From CAZHDI01 sp964531285 (GTDB taxonomy: Bacteria; Pseudomonadota; Alphaproteobacteria; JAJFIK01), in contig CAZHDI010000008.1 in assembly GCA_964531285.1 (NCBI GenBank), positions 1 to 61,253 on the forward strand: a DNA stretch of 61,253 nucleotides, written 5' to 3'. The notes under the pieces were generated by a model. That model worked only from the letters and a program-made list of their open reading frames with translations, did not search any database and had not been told where the DNA came from. Below are positions 16,799 through 25,178 of this stretch, piece after piece (position 1 is the stretch's first letter; each line of letters opens with the position of its first letter). The translations under genes and the position numbers were made by a program.

Positions 16799-16828
16799 GT
16801 GATAGGCGATGGCTCTTAAAAGTGTCAA
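16799..16828 (-). promoter_or_regulatory. Probable promoter of the valine-degradation operon
   Basis: On the minus strand a perfect TTGACA (complement of 16823-16828) is followed after 18 bases by TATCAC (complement of 16799-16804). This places transcription start about 25 bases before the acyl-CoA dehydrogenase ATG at 16764. Confidence 0.5.
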
Positions 16829-16868
16829 CGCGGCGTGACCCCGCGCCTTTCTTGTGCCTCACCGACCC

Positions 16869-17423
16869 ATGCCCGATTTCGCCCGCCACCATACCGCCCT
16901 TCCCGCCGGATATCAGGTCCGCCCCGGCGAAGCCGCGGACTGCGCGCTCCTGCCGGTTGTCGAACGGGCGGCGGACATGCTTTTCGACACGCCATCCGTT
17001 ACCAGCCGGGGCATCCCGTTGCCGCCGCAGGTGCTGTCCGCGAGAGACCACGAGACCGCAGCCGCCAAGGGGTTGCTCTGGGTGGCGCTCCAGGCGCGCG
17101 AGCCGGTCGGTTTTGTGCATTGCAGCCTGATCGAGGGCGATTTCCTGCTTTACCAGCTATCGGTTCACCCCGCTCACGGGCGTAAAGGCTTGGGCCGAGC
17201 CCTGACACAGGCCGCCTGCGCGGGCGCCGCCGAGCGCGGCCTGCTGCCGGTGTATCTGTCGACCTTCTGCGATATCCCCTGGAACGGCCCGTTTTACCGG
17301 CGGCTGGGGTTTCGCGTCCTTGAGACCGGTGCGCTCAAATCCTGGCAACAGGCCATGCGCGCCCGCGAGGCCGAGGTGCTGGATGTGTCGGTGCGGTGCT
17401 TCATGGCATGGGACGGACGCTGA
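16869..17423 (+). CDS. GNAT-family N-acetyltransferase
   Basis: The 184-residue acyltransferase has the GNAT acetyl-CoA site YQLSVHPAHGRKGLGRALTQ, with the preceding strand EPVGFVHCSL and the following NGPFYRRLGFRVLETG. The substrate is unknown. I took the ATG at 16869; a GTG at 16854 is an equally unsupported alternative, since neither has a good Shine-Dalgarno. It ends 118 bases before hemB on the same strand and is divergent from the valine operon. Confidence 0.85.
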   Translation: MPDFARHHTALPAGYQVRPGEAADCALLPVVERAADMLFDTPSVTSRGIPLPPQVLSARDHETAAAKGLLWVALQAREPVGFVHCSLIEGDFLLYQLSVHPAHGRKGLGRALTQAACAGAAERGLLPVYLSTFCDIPWNGPFYRRLGFRVLETGALKSWQQAMRAREAEVLDVSVRCFMAWDGR

Positions 17424-17541
17424 CCGCTCATCCGGGTGCGCAGGCGACAGCCCCAAGGTCACACGATACACTGCCGTTCAACCGGCTTTGCCCGCAGGAT
17501 GCCGGCAAAAACACATCACGTTGGTTCAACAGGTGCTCACC

Positions 17542-18555
17542 ATGGCCAAGACGCCCCCGCCCGCTCAGCCCCATGCCTTCCCCGCCACCCGCCTGCGCCG
17601 CAATCGCGCGGCGAACTGGTCGCGGCGGCTGGTCAGTGAGACCCATTTGAGTGTCGACGATCTGATCTGGCCGATCTTCGTGGTCGACGGCACCGATGTC
17701 ACCGAACCGGTCCCCTCCATGCCCGGCGTCGACCGGTTATCGGTCGACCGCGCCGCCACGGCCGCGCGCGAGGCCCAGGCCCTGGGCATTCCGGTGGTTG
17801 CGCTGTTTCCGTATACGGATCCCGATTTGCGCGACCCGACCGGTTCGGAAGCGCTGAACGCGGACAATCTGGTGTGTACCGCCGTGCGAACCATCAAAGA
17901 TGCCGCGCCCGAGATTGGGATTTTGTGCGATGTGGCGCTCGATCCCTATACCAGCCATGGCCATGACGGTCTTATGGAGGGCGACCGGATCCTCAATGAC
18001 GAGACGGTGGATGTGCTGGTGCGCCAGTCGCTGGTTCAGGCCGAGGCGGGCTGTGACATCATCGCCCCGTCCGACATGATGGACGGACGGGTCGGGGCGA
18101 TCCGCGCGGCCCTGGAGGCCGAAGGGCACCACAATGTGCAGATCATGGCGTACGCCGCGAAATATGCGTCGGCGTTCTATGGTCCGTTCCGGGATGCTGT
18201 TGGATCGTCGGGCGCCCTGAAGGGCGACAAGCGCACCTATCAGATGGATCCAGCGAACACGGACGAAGCGGTTCGCGAGGTCGCGCTCGATCTGGCGGAG
18301 GGGGCCGATATGGTGATGGTGAAACCCGGGATGCCGTATCTGGATATCGTCCGCCGAGTGAAGGATTCATTCGGTGTGCCAACCTTCGCCTATCAGGTCT
18401 CAGGCGAATACGCCATGCTGACGGCGGCGGCGCAAAATGGCTGGCTGGACCGCGAAAAGGTGATGATGGAAAGCCTGCTGGCGTTCAAACGGGCCGGAGC
18501 GGACGGCATCCTCAGCTATTTCGCTATCGATGCCGCCCGTAAGCTGGGGGCGTGA
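17542..18555 (+). CDS. hemB: Delta-aminolevulinic acid dehydratase (porphobilinogen synthase)
   Basis: Joins two 5-aminolevulinates into porphobilinogen for haem and related tetrapyrroles. The 337-residue protein has the two active-site lysines, Lys207 in YAAKYASAFYGPFRDAVGS and Lys261 in VMVKPGMPYLD. The metal-site segment reads DVALDPYTSHGHDG, without the three cysteines of zinc enzymes, so it is a zinc-independent, magnesium-type enzyme. The ATG at 17542 follows a weak CAGGTG; a longer in-frame extension is arginine/cysteine-rich and not family-like. Confidence 0.97.
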   Translation: MAKTPPPAQPHAFPATRLRRNRAANWSRRLVSETHLSVDDLIWPIFVVDGTDVTEPVPSMPGVDRLSVDRAATAAREAQALGIPVVALFPYTDPDLRDPTGSEALNADNLVCTAVRTIKDAAPEIGILCDVALDPYTSHGHDGLMEGDRILNDETVDVLVRQSLVQAEAGCDIIAPSDMMDGRVGAIRAALEAEGHHNVQIMAYAAKYASAFYGPFRDAVGSSGALKGDKRTYQMDPANTDEAVREVALDLAEGADMVMVKPGMPYLDIVRRVKDSFGVPTFAYQVSGEYAMLTAAAQNGWLDREKVMMESLLAFKRAGADGILSYFAIDAARKLGA

Positions 18556-18561
18556 CGCCCC

Positions 18562-19167
18562 TTAGGGCTTTCGGCGAGGGCGGTTATCCCCACTGAAATT
18601 ATCGCCGCTGGGACCGTCCTGGGGGCCGTCACCATACGGATCGTCATTGGCCGGATGCCCCGGCCTCTTGGTGCGCTTGGCCGCGGGATCCGACCCGTCA
18701 CCGGGTTCGGTGCCCTCGTCATTGTCTGCTTTCGGACGATAAGCCTGATCAAGTTCCCGCCGCAGATCCTCAAAAAACGGATGAGAGATGGGAATGCTCA
18801 GGCCTTCAGCGACCTGATCGAGAACATGATTGAGGACAACATTCTCAGGCAGGTCCAGGTTCAGGTTCCCGAAACTGCGGGCGAGCGCCGCCAATTCCTT
18901 GTTGGTGTAGATCCCCTTGGCCTCCAATGCGCGACACATGAAGATCAAAGAGGCAATGCAGACATAAAGCGGCAGGATGTCGGGCGGGAGCCGCCCCTCA
19001 TCATCCGACCCGCCCGGAGGCGGTCCGGACCGGCCGCCGCTATCTCCGCCATTACCGGCATCGCCGCCGGCAGTACCGTCGTTCGGTCCATGAGCACCCG
19101 CTCCGGGACCGTTGCCATTGGAATTTGACGGATTCTCACGGTGATCGTCGTCTGAGTTATCACTCAT
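18562..19167 (-). CDS. Unknown protein with Gly/Asp/Asn-rich N-terminus
   Basis: I do not recognise this 201-residue protein. Residues 1-60 are low-complexity (G, N, D, S, P) and must be disordered. Residues about 62-145 look folded and helical, starting with a hydrophobic ILPLYVCIASLIFMCRALE and continuing NKELAALARSFGNLNLDLP and HVLDQVAEGLSI. The last 50 residues are again disordered, with GDGP/GDN repeats and a basic end. The hydrophobic stretch contains charged ends and is more likely a buried helix than a membrane span. It is convergent with hemB, and upstream lies an AT-rich gap with a nested inverted repeat. Confidence 0.7.
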   Translation of the reverse strand: MSDNSDDDHRENPSNSNGNGPGAGAHGPNDGTAGGDAGNGGDSGGRSGPPPGGSDDEGRLPPDILPLYVCIASLIFMCRALEAKGIYTNKELAALARSFGNLNLDLPENVVLNHVLDQVAEGLSIPISHPFFEDLRRELDQAYRPKADNDEGTEPGDGSDPAAKRTKRPGHPANDDPYGDGPQDGPSGDNFSGDNRPRRKP

Positions 19168-19727
19168 ACTGGTGGCTCCCCTGACCAGGTCGATGAAACT
19201 CGCAACCTACCTACACATGGAGGATCACTGGACACGGGTGTACACACCCACGAGTGATCACCCATACAGGGCACCACGCGCCGACCATAAAGTCAACACC
19301 GTCATCTTGGATTGGTAGCCATCGCAGATTATCTCGTGAACTGCGGTCAGCACACTAATTTTACGCAACATTCAGGGGCTTGAGTGCTATAATTCGAGGA
19401 AATTTACATGATAGACCTGTTCCATAATTTCTCCTGATGCGAATTTAATCAATTTCGAAAATAGCCCTTATAATCATCGCTTTCACTAGAATTTTCCGCG
19501 CTTCATACGGCATATCTGTGGCTTACCGAATTTTATTCGGCCAAACGGCCGTGTGGATGGCTCTGTGAAGAAGTCGATGATAACCTATTAGGAACCTGGA
19601 TTTAACCTCGAAAGTGAAGATCTGCGTCCAAGATATCCCCATTTTTATCCCCAACGCACCATCGCTGCACGCTCAGGGCGGTGAGCCTAGGGCAAAATGC
19701 GCGTCACAGACGGTGCCGGAGAGTGAT
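19168..19727. other. AT-rich 560-base intergenic region
   Basis: From about 19280 to 19650 base composition is clearly more AT-rich than the rest of the window, with runs such as AATTTTACG, GAATTTAATCAATTTCG and ATTTTATTCGG. It separates the ends and starts of two minus-strand genes. It contains the inverted repeat at 19223-19259 and a 9-codon ATG frame at 19408 preceded by GAGGA (MIDLFHNFS), too short to call. No longer gene is convincing. It may be a regulatory region or a foreign insertion. Confidence 0.55.
19223..19259. promoter_or_regulatory. Nested inverted repeat upstream of the unknown protein gene
   Basis: Outer arms GATCACT and AGTGATC (7 bp, perfect) enclose inner arms GGGTGT and ACACCC (6 bp, perfect) around a two-base centre, a nested two-part palindrome of 37 bases. 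It begins 55 bases upstream of the start of the minus-strand gene at 19167, where an operator or 5'-leader hairpin would sit. Confidence 0.5.
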
Positions 19728-20387
19728 TTAAGCCTCGACGAGATGGGCCAGGAGCGAGCGCAGGACGATCTCCGCGCGGCTGGGAAGAACTCCGGGACCG
19801 CCCTCGCCCAGGTCCGCGACCCGCTCGACCAGGAGCCACGCGAGCCCGTGCATGGTTGCCCACATGCCGATCCCGAGCGCCGGGTTCTTGAGAATGCAGC
19901 CGATGCGCTCGGCCACACGCTCGGTTTCAACCGCGAGATCGGGAAAATTCTGGCGGTGCTCGATATCGCGCCCGAACATCAGTCGGAACCGCTCGGGATA
20001 GGTCGTGGCAAACCGGATATAGGCGCCGCCGATGGCCACCACCGCCTCTTCAGCATTATGCGTAAAGGGCAGCGTATTGCTGTCGATCTCCTCGATCAGC
20101 ATACGGAAGCCATCCCCGGCGACCGCCGCCAGAAGCGCTTCGCGGTCCTTGAAGTGACGATAGGGTGCCGTCTGGGACACCCCGGCCCGGCGTGCCGCCC
20201 CTCTCAGGGACAGGCCCGAAAGGCCCTTCTCACTCAATATCTCCCCCGCCGCGGCGATCATCGCTTCGCGCAGATTGCCGTGATGATAGCGCCCTTCCGG
20301 TTTGGTGTAGGACGCACACGCCTCTTGGCCGGCCTGGGAAGCCGGTTCCTCAATGTCGTCGGGCACGCGCACTGCTGTCGTCACCAT
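19728..20387 (-). CDS. TetR-family transcriptional regulator
   Basis: The 219-residue repressor has a HTH in the N-terminal third: LREAMIAAAGEILSEKGL, then LSLRGAARRAGVSQTAPYRHFKDREALLAAV. The C-terminal ligand domain contains TYPERFRLMFGRDI, typical of the WHG-type TetR_C group. The ATG at 20387 is fixed by AGGAGG seven bases before it. The ligand and targets are unknown; the nearest candidate target is the secreted protein gene upstream on the same strand, but a terminator separates them. Confidence 0.9.
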   Translation of the reverse strand: MVTTAVRVPDDIEEPASQAGQEACASYTKPEGRYHHGNLREAMIAAAGEILSEKGLSGLSLRGAARRAGVSQTAPYRHFKDREALLAAVAGDGFRMLIEEIDSNTLPFTHNAEEAVVAIGGAYIRFATTYPERFRLMFGRDIEHRQNFPDLAVETERVAERIGCILKNPALGIGMWATMHGLAWLLVERVADLGEGGPGVLPSRAEIVLRSLLAHLVEA

Positions 20388-20554
20388 GGCGGCATCCTCC
20401 TGATGCGGAGGGTGAGTAAAACGGCACTTCGTTAATAATGGGCTGAAACATTTGACGATTCGGCAATCCGCCGCAAGCGCCCGCCTCCCGGCACCCCTCC
20501 CCAGACCCAACCAATCTCAGCTTACTGAACGACGCCTAAAGAGCCGCTCACACC

Positions 20555-20583
20555 AAAAGGCCCCGCCGAATCGGCAGGGCCTT
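20555..20583 (-). terminator. Intrinsic terminator after the secreted OB-fold-like gene
   Basis: Read on the minus strand, AAGGCCC-T-GCCG and CGGC-G-GGGCCTT pair around ATT, 11 of 12 positions, followed by TTTT. It lies 45 bases after the stop at 20628 and isolates that gene from the TetR gene downstream. Confidence 0.8.
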
Positions 20584-20627
20584 CAGTGGAATGGATGGAC
20601 CTGGGCGCTCCGGGGAGCGCGCTCGGA

Positions 20628-21323
20628 TCAGCCGCGGGTCGGCGAGACCAGGGCCGTCTTGATGCTGAGGAAGATGTCTTCCCGATCGCGCATCACCACC
20701 GGCAGAACGGTCTGAGCGACGATCAAACGGCGGCTCAGGAAATCGCTGTCTAGATGGCCCGACACCGCAACGATGTCGCCCGGCTGAACCAGATTATAGC
20801 GCGCATTGTCGAACTGATCGTCGATGATGGCCCGGCTATCGACCGCGACCACGTCGCTGCCGGTATCGATCGCCATGTCGCGGCCTTCTTTCCAGATCAC
20901 CAGGCCCGCAACGTTGACGCGCTTGCCGTCCTCGAAATTCGCCACCTGGGCATACATTGTGTAGCCCACTTCCTTGTTGGAATCTTCCGCGAAGTAGAAG
21001 GTATCGCGGCCGTGAACGAATACGCTATCGGCATCGACCGAGAAGCGGCCCTCATCGGTCGGATCGATCGCTCCGTATACGGTCACGACTTCACCCGCCG
21101 GAAGCTGGGAGCGCTCGTTGTACCAGACCCAATCCGCCATCGAGACCTGGACCGACGCACCGCCGTCATTGATGACGAAGCCATCACCATCGCCGGTCAC
21201 GATCTCGCCCGTGAAGCTGATCCAATCAGTCTTCGCGGCCTCGTCGGCGAACGCCATCGACATGGCCAGCAGACAGCCGGCCGCCGCCACACCCACACCG
21301 CGGATCATCGTTTTGAAGGTCAT
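20628..21323 (-). CDS. Secreted protein with two OB-fold-like domains
   Basis: The 231-residue exported protein has a Sec signal peptide (basic start, VGVAAAGCLLAMSMAFA, cleavage near residue 27). Two similar beta-rich modules follow: WISFTGEIVTGDGDGFVINDGG...VVTVYGAI (about 33-85), and RVNVAGLVIWKEG...DIVAVSGHLDSDFLSRRLIVA (about 130-210). This resembles bacterial OB-fold periplasmic proteins (BOF/DUF5666 type), although I cannot name the family. The ATG at 21323 follows GGAGGGG. It is monocistronic, with its own terminator. Confidence 0.75.
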   Translation of the reverse strand: MTFKTMIRGVGVAAAGCLLAMSMAFADEAAKTDWISFTGEIVTGDGDGFVINDGGASVQVSMADWVWYNERSQLPAGEVVTVYGAIDPTDEGRFSVDADSVFVHGRDTFYFAEDSNKEVGYTMYAQVANFEDGKRVNVAGLVIWKEGRDMAIDTGSDVVAVDSRAIIDDQFDNARYNLVQPGDIVAVSGHLDSDFLSRRLIVAQTVLPVVMRDREDIFLSIKTALVSPTRG

Positions 21324-21475
21324 TGACCCCTCCATTAACCACACTTCACCCGTTGACGGACGCGTCTTCGCGCCAGCCTTGCATTATCTCGAACCGAACA
21401 AGGTTCTGAGTTGTCGACCCCTGTGCGCACCCTATGCGCCGTCGCTCATAGCAGGAAGGTAAGACCTCGAGCGGT

Positions 21476-21489
21476 CGCCGTATACGGCG
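21476..21489. promoter_or_regulatory. Perfect 14-bp palindrome
   Basis: CGCCGTATACGGCG lies in the 296-base gap between the secreted OB-like gene and mmsB-like gene, about 150 bases upstream of the former. It could be a regulator site; no partner is known. Confidence 0.3.
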
Positions 21490-21619
21490 CAATTGTTAAA
21501 CGCGAAAAGCTTGTGACCGCTGTCATGACACGCGGGTAAACCGCACAGTGCGGCCGCTTGAGGGGTGTGACGAGCGTCAATAATCCGTATGGGTCGCGAG
21601 CGGAAAAATAGCGGAATGA

Positions 21620-22528
21620 CTAGGGTTTCGGGCCATCATGAAGGGCCCGTAATCTCGCGATCAGGCTGGACGTGTCCCACCGTCCGCCGCCAAGCCGTTG
21701 AACATCCGCATAGAATTGATCCACCAGGGCGGTCAGCGCCAGGGGCGCGCCATTGCGCCGGGCTTCGTCGAGACAGATCCCCAGATCCTTGCGCATCCAA
21801 TTGACCGCAAAGCCGAAATCGAATTCGCCCTGGGCCATGGTGGCCGCGCGATTGTCCATCTGCCAGGACTGGGCCGCGCCCTTGGATATGACATCCGTCA
21901 CAGCTTGCGGATCCAGTCCGGCGACCTCCGCGAAATGGAGGCCCTCGGACAATCCCTGGAGCACCCCGGCGATGCAGATCTGATTGACCATCTTGGTCAA
22001 TTGTCCGGCGCCGGCAGGTCCCATGTGTTTGATCATACGGCCATAATGGCTCATGACCGGCTCGGCCGCGGCAAACGCGTCCGCACTCCCGCCGCACATG
22101 ATCGTTAGCTGTCCGGTCTCGGCGCCGGCCTGCCCGCCCGACACCGGCGCATCCAGCCATTCAAGGCCAAGCTGTTGACCCGCCTCGCAAAGCCCGCGCG
22201 CCAGCCCCGCCGACGCCGTGGTGTGATCGACGAACACCGTGCCCTTGGCCATCGCGCCATAGGCGCCGGCCGGGCCCGTGGTCACCGCCCGCACATCCTC
22301 ATCCGCGCCGACACAGGCAAAGACGATGGCGGCACCCTCAGCGGCCTCGGCCGGACTGGCGCAGGCTTGGCCGCCATACTTGGCTGCCCAGGTCTGCGCT
22401 TTGGACGCCGTGCGGTTGTAGACCCGGACGGCATGACCCGCGGTCGCGAGGTGCCCGGCCATGGGCGCGCCCATGACCCCAAGCCCGAGAAAGGCGACCG
22501 GCGGGCGGGTGGACGATGCTTGGGTCAT
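21620..22528 (-). CDS. 3-hydroxyisobutyrate dehydrogenase-family oxidoreductase
   Basis: NAD(P)-dependent beta-hydroxyacid dehydrogenase of 302 residues: Rossmann motif FLGLGVMGAPMAGHL (13-27), substrate loop DAPVSGGQAGAETGQLTIM (126-144), and catalytic Lys179 with Asn182 in KMVNQICIAG. In context it probably oxidises 3-hydroxyisobutyrate, the product of the hydrolase encoded 6 kb away, to methylmalonate semialdehyde. Related 2-hydroxy-3-oxopropionate reductases share these motifs, so the substrate is not certain. GAGGAACCG precedes the ATG. Confidence 0.85.
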   Translation of the reverse strand: MTQASSTRPPVAFLGLGVMGAPMAGHLATAGHAVRVYNRTASKAQTWAAKYGGQACASPAEAAEGAAIVFACVGADEDVRAVTTGPAGAYGAMAKGTVFVDHTTASAGLARGLCEAGQQLGLEWLDAPVSGGQAGAETGQLTIMCGGSADAFAAAEPVMSHYGRMIKHMGPAGAGQLTKMVNQICIAGVLQGLSEGLHFAEVAGLDPQAVTDVISKGAAQSWQMDNRAATMAQGEFDFGFAVNWMRKDLGICLDEARRNGAPLALTALVDQFYADVQRLGGGRWDTSSLIARLRALHDGPKP

Positions 22529-22718
22529 GGAACGGTTCCTCGCTTAAACTCAGAATGATAGACAAAACGCCGACGGCCATGGCGGCACCGTCTGCCAACA
22601 TGGGCTCGGGCCTGTCCGCCAATACGGGGACGCATGCGCGGACGCAAGCGTTCCGGGTCGCGGCGCGAACCGCCCGGGGCAGAGACCGGGCATGACCCGC
22701 CAATCATGAGGGGACAGA

Positions 22719-25166
22719 ATGCGGATCTTGGGTAAGGCAGCCATCTGGCTGATCGGTCTGGTTGTGCTCGGGGCGATTGCCGGCGGGCTGTTTTTGAACT
22801 GGCGCCTGCAAAGCTCCCTGCCCTGGACCGAAGGCTCACGCCGGGCCCCGGGTCTCGAGGCCAAGGCCGAGATCATCCGCGACACCCATGGCATTCCGCA
22901 TATTGCCGGGGAGACCCTCACCGACGCGCTGTTCGGTCTCGGTTATGCCCATGCCCAGGACCGGCTGTGGCAGATGGACACCAACCGGCGGGCGGTCTAC
23001 GGGCGGCTGTCGGAGGCGCTCGGCGAACGGGCGCTCGGCATCGACATCCAACTGCGCACCTATGATTTCGCCCGCAATCTGGAGGCCAGCTGGGCCGTCA
23101 TTCCCGAGGAGACCAAGGCCCTCGTGCACGCCTACACCGCCGGGGTCAATGCCGTCCTCAACGATCCGGATTTCGTCGCACCGCCGGAATATGTCCTTCT
23201 GGGCCTGAAGCCGGAGCCCTGGCGCGCCATCGACTGCCTGGCGATCTTCAAGCTCATGGGTCTCGATCTGTCCGGCAATGCCTGGTCGGAATTCCAGCGT
23301 GCCCATCTCGCGGACCTGCTTGGCGAGGACAAGGCGCGCGTCTTCACCGACCCGCCGCATGTGCCGCTTTACGTGTCGCTCGATCCGGCGGATCTGCCGC
23401 AAATGACACCGCCGCAGGCCGCTGAGCCCGCCTCTGAAACACCCGCCGGCCCGATGCCGGCAGACGGTGCGCGTGAGGGTCTGGAGGCCATCGACGCCAG
23501 CCCGGCGGACCAGTCCAACAATTGGGTGGTCTCCGGCGCGCACACCGCCACCGGCGCGCCGATGCTGGCCAACGATCCTCACTTGGGCACGAGCCAGCCG
23601 GGCATCTGGTATCTCGCCCATCTGGCCCTGCCCGACGACGACATTGTCGGCGTGTCGATCCCCGGCACACCGGCCATCGTTCTGGGGCACAATCAGATGA
23701 GCGCCTGGGGCATGACGAATACCGGCCCCGACATTCAGGACCTTTACATCATCACGCGCCATCCCGACGACCCGATGCTCTATCAGGGTCCGGACGGCTG
23801 GGAGCGCTTCGACAGCCGGACGGAGACCATCAAGGTCAATGGCGGTGAGGATGTCACCCGCACCTTCCTGCGCAGCCGGCACGGCGTCATTCTGCCCAAG
23901 GATCACAGCCGCTTCGCCGACCTTGGCGATGAGACCCAGGAAGTCGCGCTCGCCTACACGCTGAACACCGGGCCGGACCGCTCCATCACCGCGGTGACCC
24001 GCCTCATGCAGGCCGAGAACTGGGACGACATGACGGCGGCGACCGCGGATTATCTCGGTCCGATGCAAAATCTTGTGGTCGCGTTCCGTGATGGCGATAT
24101 CGGCTATATCGCGGCCGGGCGCGCCCCGGTCCGGACCGAGGCCCATGACACCGGCGGCCTGCGCCCCGTGGATGGTACGCAGGCGGACAATGACTGGCAG
24201 GGCCTCATTCCCCTCGATGGCCAGCCCAAGGTGCGCAACCCCCAAAGCGGCAAAATCATCACCGCGAACAACCGCATGACGCCCGAAGGCTATCCCTATG
24301 ACCTGACACTGGACTGGGCCGCGACCGACCGGGCGGCGCGGATACACAGCCTGCTGGACGAACGGGACCGCCACGACCTTCAGTCCATGACCGATATCCA
24401 ACTCGACACCGTAACGCTCAAGGCCACGCGGCTGACCCCGCTGCTGACGGCGGTTCCGGCCTCGGAAGGTCTGGCAAGTGAGGCGCGCGCCCTGCTGGCC
24501 GACTGGGACGGGTCCATGGCGGCCAACCGGGCCGAGCCGCTGATCTATGCGGCCTGGGTGGGCCATCTGGGGCAGCGGATCTATGCCGACGATCTGGGCG
24601 ATGAGTTCCAATCGGCCTGGGGCTTGCGCGAGAACTTCCTGATCAGCGTTCTGGACGGAACCCATCCCGCCTGGTGCGATGATCTCACCACGGACGGCCT
24701 GGAAACCTGTGACGTTCAGGTGCGCGCCGCGCTTGACGACACGGTGGCCATGCTGCGCGCCGAATTCGGTCCCGACATGATGACCTGGCGCTGGGGCGAT
24801 GCGCACAAAGCCCATTTCGCCCATCAGCCGTTCGACGCGGTGCCGGTCCTGGGTAGCTTCTTTTCACGGAGCATTTCGGTGCCCGGCGGGTCGGACACGC
24901 CCAATGTGGCGCCGTTCTCGGTGCGCTCCATGCCGGATTTCACCACCCAGTTCACCGCGAGTTTCCGCGCCGTCTATGATCTGGCCCGGCCCGAGCGCTC
25001 GACCTTCATGATCACTACGGGTCAGTCCGGACACGTCCTGTCGCCGCACTATGACGACATGATGCCCAAATGGGCCGCCGGGGAGACGATCACCATCGAG
25101 CGCGATCTCGATCTGTTGCGCGGCACCGGCCGGGTACTGACCCTCAAGCCGGCCCCGGCCGAGTAA
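22719..25166 (+). CDS. Penicillin acylase-family (S45) amidohydrolase, copy 1
   Basis: N-terminal-nucleophile hydrolase precursor of 815 residues. A hydrophobic segment at about residues 8-28 should anchor it to the inner membrane facing the periplasm. The alpha part has RDTHGIPHI and GLGYAHAQDRLWQMD. Autoprocessing should occur before Ser266 of SNNWVVSG, giving the beta chain whose next motif is LANDPHLG; an alanine/proline-rich spacer precedes the cut. Physiological substrates of such proteins range from beta-lactams to acyl-homoserine lactones and other amides; none is indicated here. It is followed after 12 bases by a paralogue. Confidence 0.93.
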   Translation: MRILGKAAIWLIGLVVLGAIAGGLFLNWRLQSSLPWTEGSRRAPGLEAKAEIIRDTHGIPHIAGETLTDALFGLGYAHAQDRLWQMDTNRRAVYGRLSEALGERALGIDIQLRTYDFARNLEASWAVIPEETKALVHAYTAGVNAVLNDPDFVAPPEYVLLGLKPEPWRAIDCLAIFKLMGLDLSGNAWSEFQRAHLADLLGEDKARVFTDPPHVPLYVSLDPADLPQMTPPQAAEPASETPAGPMPADGAREGLEAIDASPADQSNNWVVSGAHTATGAPMLANDPHLGTSQPGIWYLAHLALPDDDIVGVSIPGTPAIVLGHNQMSAWGMTNTGPDIQDLYIITRHPDDPMLYQGPDGWERFDSRTETIKVNGGEDVTRTFLRSRHGVILPKDHSRFADLGDETQEVALAYTLNTGPDRSITAVTRLMQAENWDDMTAATADYLGPMQNLVVAFRDGDIGYIAAGRAPVRTEAHDTGGLRPVDGTQADNDWQGLIPLDGQPKVRNPQSGKIITANNRMTPEGYPYDLTLDWAATDRAARIHSLLDERDRHDLQSMTDIQLDTVTLKATRLTPLLTAVPASEGLASEARALLADWDGSMAANRAEPLIYAAWVGHLGQRIYADDLGDEFQSAWGLRENFLISVLDGTHPAWCDDLTTDGLETCDVQVRAALDDTVAMLRAEFGPDMMTWRWGDAHKAHFAHQPFDAVPVLGSFFSRSISVPGGSDTPNVAPFSVRSMPDFTTQFTASFRAVYDLARPERSTFMITTGQSGHVLSPHYDDMMPKWAAGETITIERDLDLLRGTGRVLTLKPAPAE

Positions 25167-25178
25167 GGAGCCCCTGCC

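Noticed and set aside
19408..19437. Nine-codon leader peptide MIDLFHNFS
   Set aside because: GAGGA precedes it, but nothing downstream on the plus strand could be controlled by it, and such short frames are frequent in AT-rich DNA.
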